A DNA stretch of 64,000 nucleotides from Mesorhizobium amorphae CCNWGS0123 (GTDB lineage Bacteria > Pseudomonadota > Alphaproteobacteria > Rhizobiales > Rhizobiaceae). The stretch covers positions 5,392,001 to 5,456,000 of the forward strand of contig NZ_CP015318.1 of the NCBI RefSeq assembly GCF_001686985.1, given 5' to 3'. Of this stretch, positions 30,595-39,050 are shown piece by piece. Numbering within the stretch: the first letter of the stretch is position 1; each line of letters opens with the position of its first letter. The translations under genes and the position numbers were made by a program. The notes beneath the pieces are model-generated. The model was not told the origin of the DNA and did no database searches. It saw nothing but the letters and a program-made list of their open reading frames with translations.

Positions 30595-31328
30595 CTACGA
30601 GGTGACGTTGCCGGTCGCGCTCGCCCGTTCCTCGTCCGCCATTGTTCGCCAACGCTTGGCGAGGTCGCGACGGCGGCCGGGATAGCGCTCTTCGAAGAGT
30701 TCGACGCGCTCGATCCGATCGACGCGGAACGTAACGAAAATCCTGCCGCAGTTCGCACCAGCCCGCGATGAAGCGTTTGTCCTCGATGAAGCCAAGCATG
30801 ATGGGCCAGATGATACGCTGGGTTAGACCGCCCGCCGGATCCTTGTAGGCGATATGGAGCTTGAACTGTTCGCGCATGGCCTGACGGAGCAGGCTCAGGT
30901 CCACTGCCGGCGTCTGGGGCCTGTTGCGTCCAACGTGGAAAGCATTGTCGGTCAGCAAATGCCGTAACTCGGTCGGCAAGACCGCGCCGATGTTCGCGAT
31001 CGCATTATTGGGCGGCGAAGGCGAGGCCGTCATCCGTCTGGTGACCGACCCATTGTGCGCCGAGCGTGAGCGCCTGGAGCTCCTCTTGGGAGAACATGAG
31101 CGGCGGCAGCAGAAAGCCAGGCTTCAGCACATAACCGAAGCCTGGCTCCCCTTCGATATCGGCTCCCATTGCCTGGAGGGTGCCGATATCGCGGTAGATG
31201 GTCCGCAAGGAAACGCCAGCTTCGCGCGCGAGCTCAATGCCCGGCACAGGACCATTGTGCCGGCGCAGCATCTGCATCAGATCGAACAGCCGATTGCTCT
31301 TGGACGCGATTCTACCAGCCAATGCCAA
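30595..31328 (-). pseudogene. YafY-type HTH/WYL regulator, two frameshifts
   Basis: The N-terminal frame is an HTH_11 domain (SNRLFDLMQMLRRHNGPVPG, SLRTIYRDIGTLQAMGADI) and ends at TAA near 31005. The sequence continues in another frame as NAIANIGAVLPTELRHLL...RQAMREQFKLHIAYKDPAGG, then shifts again from RQDFR to TFRVDRIERVELFEERYPG. Each shift fits one inserted T. The order matches intact YafY-family regulators with a WYL domain (AYRD..G and WCELRQDFR). It lies 18 bp downstream of the broken dehydrogenase gene on the same strand. Either real decay or sequencing error could explain the two insertions. Confidence 0.75.
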
Positions 31329-31346
31329 ATTTTGGCAGGGGTTTGC

Positions 31347-32232
31347 TCAAGGCATTGACACGATCGCTTTGCCGTTCAGCTTGCGTCCCTGCTCCAGAGC
31401 CGTGACCAGAGCGATCGCGTTCTCAAGAGGAACGGTCAGGGCGACCGGAAGCCGGAGCTTTCCATCGCTCGCCGAGCGGGCGAGGCCGTCCAGGATATCG
31501 TTCCTCGCCGTGCAGACGATCGGCTTGAGCCTGCGGTCGAAGACCGCGCGGATGAACTTGCCTGGCGTCGGATTGATGTCCAGGTACACGCCACCCTTGC
31601 GGAGCAGGCCGAGCCCTGCCGCGACCGTCATGGTTCCGGCCGTGTCATACACGACGTCGAACCGATCCGCGATCTTCGAGATATCCGTAGTCCGGTAGTC
31701 ATAGACTTGGGTTACCCCCAACTGCTCGGCGCGACCCTTCTGTTGCGCACTACAGCTACCCGAGACCTCGGCCCCGAGCATCCGCGCGATCTGACCGGCG
31801 GATTCGCCGACCCCGCCGGTGCAGCCGTTGATCAAGACCTTGGCGCCTGCCTGCAGGTTCGCCTTGTCAACCAGGCCGTTCCACGCCGTTATTCCTGGGG
31901 TCCCGAGGCACGCAGCTTCCTCGAACGACACGGAACCAGGTTTCCTGGCGAGAAAAGTCTCCGGGGCAATCACGGCTTCGCCGAGTGCACCACCATTCTT
32001 GATCTTGGCAGACCCGAATACAGCGTCCCCCACCTTGAAGCGGGTAACGCCCGGGCCGACCGAAATCACCCTGCCAGAAAAGTCGCTGCCCAGGGGCGCG
32101 TGGAAATGTCTTCCCGGTCACCATCTTCAGGTATCCGTTGCGGACTTTCCAGTCGATTGGATTGATGGCCGCGAAGGCGACCTTGACGGCGACCTCGCCC
32201 TTGCCCGGCGTGCGAAGCTCTGCTTGCCGCAC
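31347..32232 (-). pseudogene. Zinc-type alcohol dehydrogenase/quinone reductase (MDR), frameshifted
   Basis: The frame starts with LRTPGKGEVAVKVAFAAINP then IDWKVRNG, typical of MDR proteins, and after FPR shifts frame. It then continues as PLGSDFSGRVISVGPGVTRF, the nucleotide-binding INGCTGGVGESAGQIA, and ends KLNGKAIVSMP. Restoring the frame requires loss of one G near 32100. The usual first 15-20 residues (a YGGPEVL-like segment) are missing in all three frames. It would have reduced quinones or enones with NAD(P)H. Confidence 0.72.
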
Positions 32233-32336
32233 TTGCCGCGACTCCTTGGACGGATGGCGGGCTCCGCAACAAGCAAGAAGGGTATTTTTGAAAGCGGCCC
32301 GTAGTGCAAGTTTGGTCCAGGCCTCCTACCACGGCA

Positions 32337-33596
32337 TCACCGCGTCGACTGAATATGTTTGCGCCCGAATGACTCCTGTCTGTGGAGCAGCACTCGGTTG
32401 CGGCCGGTTTGCTTGGCAAGATAGAGAGCCGCATCCGCCTGACGCTGTAACTGCTCCGGTGAGATGGCCTCGTCAGCCGTCTGAACTGCAACTCCAATGC
32501 TGAGAGTGACGCGGCGTGACACGCGGGATGCCGGGTTGGGAAAAGCGGTGGCCTCAACGCTCTTACGAATTCGCTCAGCCACAGAGATGGCCATTTCCTC
32601 GTCCACCCCGGGCAAGAGCACGAGGAATTCTTCACCGCCGTAGCGGGCCACGTGATCGTGATCGCGCCTCACGTTTTCCTGGATAGTGCTGGCGACCACG
32701 ACCAGACAGCGATCGCCCTCAGCATGGCCGAGATGATCGTTCAGCTTCTTGAAGTCGTCAATGTCGCACATCAGCATAGCGGCACCGTCGGGGCATTTTC
32801 TGCCACCGCCCCATAGGCGGTCGAGCGTTTCCGTCATCCAGCGCCGGTTGGCGATGCCGGTGAGCGGATCGGTACGCGCCAGGAGTTCCAGCCGACCGTT
32901 CGCTTCCGCCAGTTCGGCGACCCTGCGCCGGTCGCGAAGCTCAAACAGGAAAGTCTTCTGAGCGAGAATTGTCATGATGCGCCGCGCGGCGACCGTTGCG
33001 AAGATACCGCTGGCGAAAAACAGCGTCGCAGCCACGGCGCTCCCAAATTCGATGCCCGGGTTCCGCAGTTGAAAAACGAGATAAATACCGAGCGCCAATG
33101 CGGCAATAGTTGCCGTCCAGGCCAGCGGGATGCCGAAGATGATGATGGCTGTAATGGCCACGAACAGCATGATGTTCAAGTGCCGTTCGTAGAACTCGCC
33201 ACCAGCGCTTACGCCGACCAAAGCAATCGACAACAAGATGAGGAACATGCCTGCGATCAGCGAAGCCCCTTGGAGCCAGGGCGCCTGCGGTTTTCGCCAG
33301 ACAAGGACGATGGCCACAACGACGGGCGGAATGATGGCGCCAGGCAGGAGCATCGACAGCGCGATCGCTCTTGGAAGCATCAACATGTTGAGCGCCAGGG
33401 TCAGCACATCCAAAAAGGCCACCCAGATCATCCAGGCGCGGATGATCTTGGCCGTTTGCGACCAGACACGCGCTCGAAACAGGCGTTTGATCTCGCCTCT
33501 GAGGCGGATGTCGCGCGTGCGGCGTGCCAGAAGTCGGTCAACTTCTGCAGCTATGGCAGGATCATCCTGCACTTCGAGGTGCATCCGATCTGACAA
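32337..33596 (-). CDS. Membrane-bound diguanylate cyclase (GGDEF)
   Basis: A 419-residue protein with five to six predicted membrane helices between residues 50 and 205, then a coiled linker (RRRVAELAEANGRLELLA) and a GGDEF domain. The active-site loop is GGEEF (320-324). The product-inhibition I-site RDHD (311-314) is five residues upstream, and DPLTGIANRR opens the domain. It should make c-di-GMP from two GTP. The start is TTG at 33596 with AGGGG upstream, or the ATG at 33584. A PilZ protein, a possible c-di-GMP receptor, lies 3.5 kb away at 37043. Confidence 0.88.
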   Translation of the reverse strand: MSDRMHLEVQDDPAIAAEVDRLLARRTRDIRLRGEIKRLFRARVWSQTAKIIRAWMIWVAFLDVLTLALNMLMLPRAIALSMLLPGAIIPPVVVAIVLVWRKPQAPWLQGASLIAGMFLILLSIALVGVSAGGEFYERHLNIMLFVAITAIIIFGIPLAWTATIAALALGIYLVFQLRNPGIEFGSAVAATLFFASGIFATVAARRIMTILAQKTFLFELRDRRRVAELAEANGRLELLARTDPLTGIANRRWMTETLDRLWGGGRKCPDGAAMLMCDIDDFKKLNDHLGHAEGDRCLVVVASTIQENVRRDHDHVARYGGEEFLVLLPGVDEEMAISVAERIRKSVEATAFPNPASRVSRRVTLSIGVAVQTADEAISPEQLQRQADAALYLAKQTGRNRVLLHRQESFGRKHIQSTR

Positions 33597-33942
33597 TCGA
33601 TAGGCCCCTAAGCTGCTTTCTCCTGAACATCCATCCGAGCCATCCGGTCGTCGGCGATGGGCAAGGATGCCAAGCTATCCTGAAGATTTGATGTCTAGCA
33701 GGAGCTGATTTGCATATTCAGTTGTAACCACACGGTAAGCAACCGCGGAGTTCCATCCTTGATCGCGACCTGCTAGCAGGCTTGGACCATGTCAACGAGA
33801 CCGTGCCGCAGATCGTCGTCCACCGGGACATAGGCAGACAGGAGCGCTGTCAGACGGTAGAGGCGCGGAGCCCGGCGTCTACGATCCTGACGAAGCCCCT
33901 CGGGCTTCCAAGCGAGGGCGATGCCAGCACTTAAGGCGCGGA
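33597..33942. other. 346 bp without an intact gene
   Basis: No start-to-stop ORF with support is present. On the minus strand between about 33780 and 33935 a frame reads ALAWKPEGL...LYRLTALLSAYVPVDDDL, which looks like coding debris but was not recognised. Confidence 0.35.
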
Positions 33943-34128
33943 TCAATGTGTCCTGTTTATCGACGTGACTGCGAGGTTCGTCAGCTTGTTGTTGGTGGCT
34001 TTCTCCTGGTCAAGGATCTCGCTGAGCAGCGTTTGCGCCTCGTCATGCCCGAGGTCCTTTGCCCATTCCCGCAGAGAGCCGTACCGGGAAATTTCGTAGT
34101 GCTCGACTGCCTGGCAGGCCGCCAGCCA
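33943..34128 (-). pseudogene. DUF892 (YciE/YciF) ferritin-like protein, C-terminal fragment
   Basis: The frame LAACQAVEHYEISRYGSLRE then WAKDLGHDEAQTLLSEILDQ then EKATNNKLTNLA matches the last helices of DUF892 proteins, stress-related ferritin-like four-helix bundles. The frame ends at TGA (33943-33945). Upstream of 34128 homology stops, so the first two thirds of the gene are missing. Confidence 0.7.
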
Positions 34129-34361
34129 AACCTATTGACCCGTTATGGGCGGCGCTCGTGGCGGTCTCGCGAAACGAGCGACCCGCAGATGCTTTTTTCG
34201 TGTTATGATGGCGTTGCAACGCGCAATCTCGACCTTGGCAATATGGCAGAGGCCGAAGGTATTTTGCCCTGGCGCAGGAAGTTCTGCGCCCCCAGCACGG
34301 CTCAACTACGAGCGCTGGGTGCGCTGCCTTTTCTTGATTGGTCCGGGCGAGGAGGTTGTCC

Positions 34362-35006
34362 ATGTCCACGAGTAGTGTCGACCGCCCGCTGCAGCCGGGC
34401 GACCGGGCACCGAATATTGTGCTCGACGCGATATCCCGCGACGGCAAGATCGCGCTCACTGATTTTCGCGGTCGAAGCCCGTTGTTGATCGGTTTGTTTC
34501 GCGGCCTGCACTGTGCGTTCTGTCGGCGCAATGTCGCGGCAATGGCGCAACTCGAGCCGGCCCTGCGTGAGAGAGGCGTCGAATGCCTGGCGGTGGTCAA
34601 TACGCCGGTCGAGAGGGCGCGGCTCTATTTCCGTTACCACCCGGCACCCGATCTTCTCGCCGCGTCGGACCCCGAGCGGGCCTCACACCGTGCTTTCGGC
34701 TTGCGCGAGGTCGGGATGGACGAGGTCATGGGGATCCGGATCCATCTCCCGGGCGAGTTGCCCGAGCCTATGGACCCCATGGCAATGGACGAGTTCCTCA
34801 ACAAGAAGGAGGGATATGAAATTACGGAAGCCGATCAGCGGATGATGGCTTCCGCTAAGGAGTTGCTTGTCGGTCAGTTCCTCATCGACCGAGGGGGCAT
34901 TGTACGCTGGAGCTTCACTGAAGGTCTGGAGGATGGCCCCGATATTACGTTCAAGACACCGAACCCCGAGGAACTGATGTCGGCAGCTTCACAAGTTGCA
35001 CATTAA
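34362..35006 (+). CDS. AhpC/TSA-family peroxiredoxin-like protein
   Basis: A 214-residue thioredoxin-fold protein. LQPGDRAPNIVLDAISRDGK opens an AhpC/TSA domain, LFRGLHCAFCRRNVAAMAQL carries a CxxC (CAFC), and GQFLIDRGGIVRWSFTEG is the conserved back strand. A CxxC near the N-terminal helix suggests a thiol oxidoreductase or PRXL2-like protein instead of a classic 2-Cys peroxiredoxin. The ATG at 34362 is preceded by GGAGG at proper spacing. Confidence 0.8.
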   Translation: MSTSSVDRPLQPGDRAPNIVLDAISRDGKIALTDFRGRSPLLIGLFRGLHCAFCRRNVAAMAQLEPALRERGVECLAVVNTPVERARLYFRYHPAPDLLAASDPERASHRAFGLREVGMDEVMGIRIHLPGELPEPMDPMAMDEFLNKKEGYEITEADQRMMASAKELLVGQFLIDRGGIVRWSFTEGLEDGPDITFKTPNPEELMSAASQVAH

Positions 35007-35038
35007 TCGGCGGCGGAAATAGGCTGCTGGAAGGAGCT

Positions 35039-35212
35039 CTACGCTCGCGTATCAAGTCCGAGCCGTGCCTGTTCGCCTTGGGCGAAGGCTTTGGCATCTG
35101 CCCGAGAACGGAAGCCCTTGACGCTTACCACGCCGTCTTCGATGACCCGAACATAATGCCTATTTCCAAGTTCCTCGATCTCGACCGAAGTCTTCCACGG
35201 TTGCGTGTTCAT
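35039..35212 (-). CDS. Small hypothetical protein (57 aa)
   Basis: ATG at 35212, TAG at 35039, with a GGGG stretch about 8 bases upstream of the start. The product contains EIEELGNRHYVRVIEDGVVS and ends GEQARLGLDTRA. The pattern YVRVIEDGVVS.K.F.S.ADA..FA..E..RL recurs in the 83-residue product at 50325-50576, so the two are paralogues of a small rhizobial family of unknown function. Confidence 0.6.
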   Translation of the reverse strand: MNTQPWKTSVEIEELGNRHYVRVIEDGVVSVKGFRSRADAKAFAQGEQARLGLDTRA

Positions 35213-35473
35213 CAAATTGCCCCCTTTGCTTTGATGGTCGCTGAAACGTCATCACCGGGGAAGTGTTCCAGCGTCTTTAGGCCCGGTCAACCCAGGGCAC
35301 TCAGTCGTAATTGAGCCGATTCTAATGTGCCTGTAGCCTAATCAGCGCGGGGCTTGGGGCTTCTTTCTATCCCGCAATGGCCGGTGTGGTGCAAATAGAC
35401 AGCAGCGAGCATACCCAGACTGCACCGGCCATTTAAATAATTTCCAATTCCCGTTGAGACACGCTCGGCGCAC

Positions 35474-35659
35474 ATGGACAACGACTGGACCGTCTTCCTC
35501 TTCGCGGTGAGTTCCTTGGCGGCAATGGTTGTAGCTTGCGCTGCACTACTCGACGGCAAACAGGGTATCAAAGATACTTTCGCCGGCATGGGCTGGATGT
35601 GGTTTTACGTGATCGGTTGGGCCGCAGTCTTGATCTGTGCAAGGTATCTGGCGGATTGA
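35474..35659 (+). CDS. Small two-helix membrane protein (61 aa)
   Basis: The product has two hydrophobic segments (TVFLFAVSSLAAMVVACAAL and GWMWFYVIGWAAVLICARYL) joined by a short polar loop, DGKQGIKDTFAG. No strong ribosome binding site is seen. Function unknown; the composition and topology support a real membrane protein. Confidence 0.5.
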   Translation: MDNDWTVFLFAVSSLAAMVVACAALLDGKQGIKDTFAGMGWMWFYVIGWAAVLICARYLAD

Positions 35660-35777
35660 ATTCGAGACAATTTTAAACATCTTCGGACCTAATGCGTAGT
35701 GTATTGGGCCTTCGGTCGCCCTTGCGTGCTCGCGAGCAATATAACATCCTGCCCCCGTGTGTTATTGGGGAACACCT

Positions 35778-36317
35778 TTGTTTACAGACTACTACGAGCT
35801 TCTAGAGATCAGTCCGCGAGCCAATTTGGAAACGATCGAGGGGATATTCCGCTACTTTGCGATGCGTTACCATCCCGACAATCAGGACACCGGGGATGAA
35901 GTACGCTTCAGCGAACTCGTGGAGGCACACAATACGCTCAAGGATCCGGTCAAGCGGGCGCAATACGACATCGAGTACAAAGAGCATTTGAACATTCGCC
36001 TTGATCTGGCTCAGGAAGCCAGCAACTCCAAGGGCATCGAACGAGATAGCGACCTTCAAGCGAAACTGCTCTCGCTGCTTTATGCAAAACGCCGGCAAGA
36101 CGTCAACAATCCCGGCATCGGCGACGTAGAAATCGAACGTTTGTTAGACTGCCCGCGCGAGCACCTTGAATTCCATCTCTGGTATCTGAAAGCCAAAGGT
36201 TGGATAGCGAGGATCGAAAACGGGACGATCGCAATCACCATTGAAGGTATCGATCGCGCGAACTCCGAATATCCTCGTAAGGCCGCTGTGACCAGGCTAC
36301 TCGATCACGCTCATTAA
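35778..36317 (+). CDS. J-domain (DnaJ-like) protein
   Basis: A 179-residue protein. The J domain begins DYYELLEISPRANLETIEGI and contains the Hsp70-stimulating HPD motif (residues 32-34) in MRYHPDNQ, then LKDPVKRAQYD. The rest (LLSLLYAKRRQDVNNPGIGD onward) resembles a winged-helix-like tail and lacks a Gly/Phe region or zinc fingers, so it is not DnaJ itself. A TTG start at 35778 with GGGGAA five bases upstream fits the domain; the longer GTG start at 35757 is possible. Confidence 0.78.
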   Translation: MFTDYYELLEISPRANLETIEGIFRYFAMRYHPDNQDTGDEVRFSELVEAHNTLKDPVKRAQYDIEYKEHLNIRLDLAQEASNSKGIERDSDLQAKLLSLLYAKRRQDVNNPGIGDVEIERLLDCPREHLEFHLWYLKAKGWIARIENGTIAITIEGIDRANSEYPRKAAVTRLLDHAH

Positions 36318-36380
36318 GGCCCCTGCGCGCGTTCATGCTGGATGGCCTGCCTGGGCGCCTGCTTGTCGTCTCGCTGAAAT

Positions 36381-36409
36381 GGCCCGCTGCCGGGAAAAAG
36401 CAGCGGGCC
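36381..36409. terminator. GC-rich hairpin after the J-domain gene
   Basis: GGCCCGCTGC-CGGGAAAAA-GCAGCGGGCC forms a perfect 10 bp stem, 64 bp after the J-domain stop. No T-tract follows on either strand, so it may act only as a 3'-end stabiliser. Confidence 0.4.
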
Positions 36410-36557
36410 TGGCTTCAAGGCTTGGCCGGAAACGGGAGTGGGGCACAAGGGCGTCCGGCCAGCATTTTCAACGAGGGAGGCAATTCTTTGTTCCCATGCC
36501 GTTCGCATATATTAGCAATCTGTTGACTAAGCCCGCGCTCGCTCCAGAATTGTCTGC

Positions 36558-36866
36558 ATGGCGACGGGAAAAATTGGCGTTGGAGATCTGGTGGCGGTAA
36601 CCGCGACCGTGCGCTGGCGGATCAATCCAGGTCACGTCAGCGTTGCCATCCCCAGCTACAACTTTCCCTATTCGATCCGCGATTCGTCGAAAATGACAAT
36701 GCGCGGCCAGCAGGTCGAGCTTACCGGTGAGGTCACGCGCATCGATAACGAGACTGTGACAATCGCCCTAGGTCCGCTTGTGACCGTTGCACTCGACAAG
36801 GTCAGGCTGGTGGACAAATATCGGCCGCCAACGCGCAAGAAGCCACTCCGTGACTTGGTCGACTAG
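36558..36866 (+). CDS. Small hypothetical protein (102 aa) with a beta-rich C-terminal half
   Basis: The product starts MATGKIGVGDLVAVTATVRW and ends with TRIDNETVTIALGPLVTVAL and then DKVRLVDKYRPP. It alternates hydrophobic strands and short turns, suggesting a small beta-barrel. No family was recognised. A decayed copy of its C-terminal half lies at 37925-38066, showing that the gene was once duplicated here. Confidence 0.55.
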   Translation: MATGKIGVGDLVAVTATVRWRINPGHVSVAIPSYNFPYSIRDSSKMTMRGQQVELTGEVTRIDNETVTIALGPLVTVALDKVRLVDKYRPPTRKKPLRDLVD

Positions 36867-37042
36867 CCTCGGCCTGTAGCCAGCGATTGCAATGAATTTA
36901 GCAAAGTTGCAGATTAGAACTCGCCGGGGCTACCCATCTCCGGCATGGCCCGGTTGTCCTCTCCCCGAAGGTTAAGGCAATCGGGCCGCCCATGATGGCA
37001 AAACTGAATCATTGCGAACGCTCGACCGCGAACTACGGGGCC

Positions 37043-37339
37043 TCAACCATAGTGGAGCTTCGGCTTGGGCTCAGTCCCATTAAACTGGACGCCTACCCGA
37101 TCATTTTTGCGCCAACAAACTGTGGCTCGATAGGCAATTCCATCCACCGGAACATAGAGCAGGAAGCGCTCTGGGACTTTCGCGTCAGGCGCCACACGCA
37201 ATTCAGCCCCGTTCACATGCTGATTTCGGACAGTGCAGCTAACCTCGGAGTTTTGGATTCCGGTAATGATGCTCGCGCCCTTAAGCACGCGTGATCGGCG
37301 CTGGCGACGTACATCGTCTTTGGGCGCGAATTGTTCCAT
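37043..37339 (-). CDS. PilZ-domain protein
   Basis: A 98-residue stand-alone PilZ protein. RRQRRSRVLKGASIITG carries the arginine-rich c-di-GMP motif, VSCTVRNQHVNGAELRVA matches the D/N-x-S-x-x-G strand (here N-Q-H-V-N-G-A, so the motif is degenerate), and TVCWRKNDRVGVQFNG is the conserved W/G.QF end. The ATG at 37339 follows GGAG by 9 bases. It may sense c-di-GMP made by the nearby cyclase, though binding is uncertain. Confidence 0.7.
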   Translation of the reverse strand: MEQFAPKDDVRRQRRSRVLKGASIITGIQNSEVSCTVRNQHVNGAELRVAPDAKVPERFLLYVPVDGIAYRATVCWRKNDRVGVQFNGTEPKPKLHYG

Positions 37340-37402
37340 GAGGATAAACTCCAAGGGCTCCGCATCGATCCGTACGCTCGGCAGAGCATGGTTAGCGGCA
37401 TG

Positions 37403-37633
37403 CTAACCGAAATCCTCACTCTTCTGACGGTCCTGCTTCCGAAGAGACGCCAGGTCCGCAAACATCGCCTCTCTATCGCCCTGGAACTTTGTGAGCAGCG
37501 CTAAAGCTTGGTCGCGGTTGAGTCGCCCAAGCCTCATGATGTGTTCCAACTCGTGCTTCGGCACGGCGGCACCAGGCTCGTCTGATGACCCGCCCGGCCT
37601 TCGCCATCTCCCAAACTTTTCCCCGAGCGACAT
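37403..37633 (-). CDS. Hypothetical protein (76 aa)
   Basis: The product contains HELEHIMRLGRLNRDQALAL and KFQGDREAMFADLASLRKQD, two predicted helices with a coiled-coil character. It starts three bases after the stop of the gene at 37637-37837, so the two may form an operon. No domain recognised. Confidence 0.4.
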   Translation of the reverse strand: MSLGEKFGRWRRPGGSSDEPGAAVPKHELEHIMRLGRLNRDQALALLTKFQGDREAMFADLASLRKQDRQKSEDFG

Positions 37634-37636
37634 CCG

Positions 37637-37837
37637 CTACCCCCTTGAACTCGCCCCAGCAGATCCAGAAGTCGGCCGCCACCTAGAGATTTCCTGTTTG
37701 GCACTTGGGGCGAGACGATCGGCCTCATCCCGCGTCAATCCAATAAGGGATCGGCCGGCTAATTCGGCTGGCAGATCGAAAATCTGATCAAAAACCGCCC
37801 ACGTCCCAGACGGCTCCTGTACCGCAGTAAACCTCAT
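37637..37837 (-). CDS. Small hypothetical protein (66 aa)
   Basis: It begins MRFTAVQEPSGTWAVFDQIF and continues LPAELAGRSLIGLTRDEADR, a pattern of small rhizobial proteins in which a TW.VFD strand is followed by a GL...EA helix. The ATG at 37837 has GGGAG six to eight bases upstream; the longer frame from 37996 is therefore not used. Function unknown. Confidence 0.5.
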   Translation of the reverse strand: MRFTAVQEPSGTWAVFDQIFDLPAELAGRSLIGLTRDEADRLAPSAKQEISRWRPTSGSAGASSRG

Positions 37838-37924
37838 AGGTCGCTCCCTAATGTTGAAGGCGCCAAGAAACTGGCGAGCAAGAACTTTGTTCCCAAGATC
37901 CAAGGAGAAATTTCGACATCGACA

Positions 37925-38066
37925 CGATACGCGACGATCATTCCTGCCGAGATCGACGAAAATGGCGTTACGATCGCTCTGGGACCGCTGTCGCACTCGA
38001 CAAGGTCAGACTGGTCGAGAAATACCGCGCCCCAAGGCGTAGGACGCCCACGATACGGTGGATTAG
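37925..38066 (+). pseudogene. Decayed copy of the 36558-36866 gene
   Basis: The DNA encodes EIDENGVTIALGPL, then after a frameshift VALDKVRLVEKYRAP, matching the C-terminal half of the protein at 36558-36866 (DNETVTIALGPL, VALDKVRLVDKYRPP). The N-terminal half is not recognisable. It abuts the ornithine cyclodeaminase pseudogene. Confidence 0.6.
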
Positions 38067-38096
38067 CTCATCGGTAGGGGGCGGCGCTCACGTTCG

Positions 38097-38726
38097 GGTA
38101 ATGGCGCCCAGTCGGAATTCCAGGCGATCGCCTTCAAGGCGCTGACCGGCGTCGACCGGCTCAGGCTCTACGACATCGACCGATCCGCCTCGCGCAAATG
38201 CGCGAAGAACCTGGCTGGTATGGGCTTTGATATCACCATCTGCGAAACCGGGCAGGAAGCGGTTGAAGGTGCCGGGATCATCACGACCGTTACCGCCGAC
38301 AAGCAGTGCGCCACCATCCTCACCGACAACATGGTCGGCTCCGGCGTCCACATCAACGCCGTCGGCGGTGATTGCCCCGGCAAGACCGAACTGCACAAGG
38401 ACATCCTGCTGCGCTCCGACATTTTCGTCGAGTTCCCCCCGCAGACACGCATCGAGGGCGAGATCCAGCAGCTGGATCCCAACCATCCGGTGACCTAGCT
38501 CTGGGAAGTAATCGCAGCAAAGGCCCAAGGTCGCCGAGACGCCAAGCAGATCACGCTGTTCGATTCCGTCGGCTTCGCCATCGAGGACTTTTCGGCACTA
38601 CGCTATGTGCGTGACCAGCTGCAAGCGGCCGGCCTCTATGAGGAACTCGATTTGCTCGCCGATCCCGACGAGCCACGCGACCTGTTCGGCATGCTGCTGA
38701 GAGCGGCCATGCAGCCGGCGGCTTGA
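38097..38726 (+). pseudogene. Ornithine cyclodeaminase, truncated with internal amber
   Basis: The frame starts GNGAQSEFQAIAFKALTGVD, the dinucleotide-binding region of ornithine cyclodeaminase/mu-crystallin, and runs through GAGIITTVTAD, then HINAVGGDCPGKTELHKDIL. A TAG at 38496-38498 interrupts NHPVT-stop-LWEVI where related proteins have Glu (one-base change). The frame then continues to ITLFDSVGFAIEDFSALRYV and a normal stop. About the first 130 residues are absent. The intact enzyme converts ornithine to proline and ammonia. Confidence 0.85.
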
Positions 38727-39050
38727 GAAAACGAGCCCAAAGCGTTCGCCCCGTCTTAATAATTGTCCTGCACCTCCAACCAGGGAGGCATCCAGAGGAA
38801 GACTAGTCGCGACGGGAAGCCGACGTTTCCATCGGCGACCAGAACCGACTTGACGGAACATTAGCTAGATCTAAATGTTTGTGCGCGGCGGGCGATGCCC
38901 TCCATCGCCTGCTGAAGATCGGGCCTCCGGTCGGCCCGCGTCCTCCGCCAGAGGCGCGGGCTTTTCGGTGGTTGTGCCGCGCCGCCATCTCGCGCGCTGC
39001 CCGCACTTGGCCGCCTGGCGTTGTTTCTCCAGCCGCCAGAGGAATACCTA
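38727..39050. other. 324 bp gap without a gene
   Basis: The gap lies between the cyclodeaminase pseudogene and the end of the LysR pseudogene. ORFs present are antisense to each other and have no recognisable domain or ribosome binding site. I see nothing functional. Confidence 0.4.
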
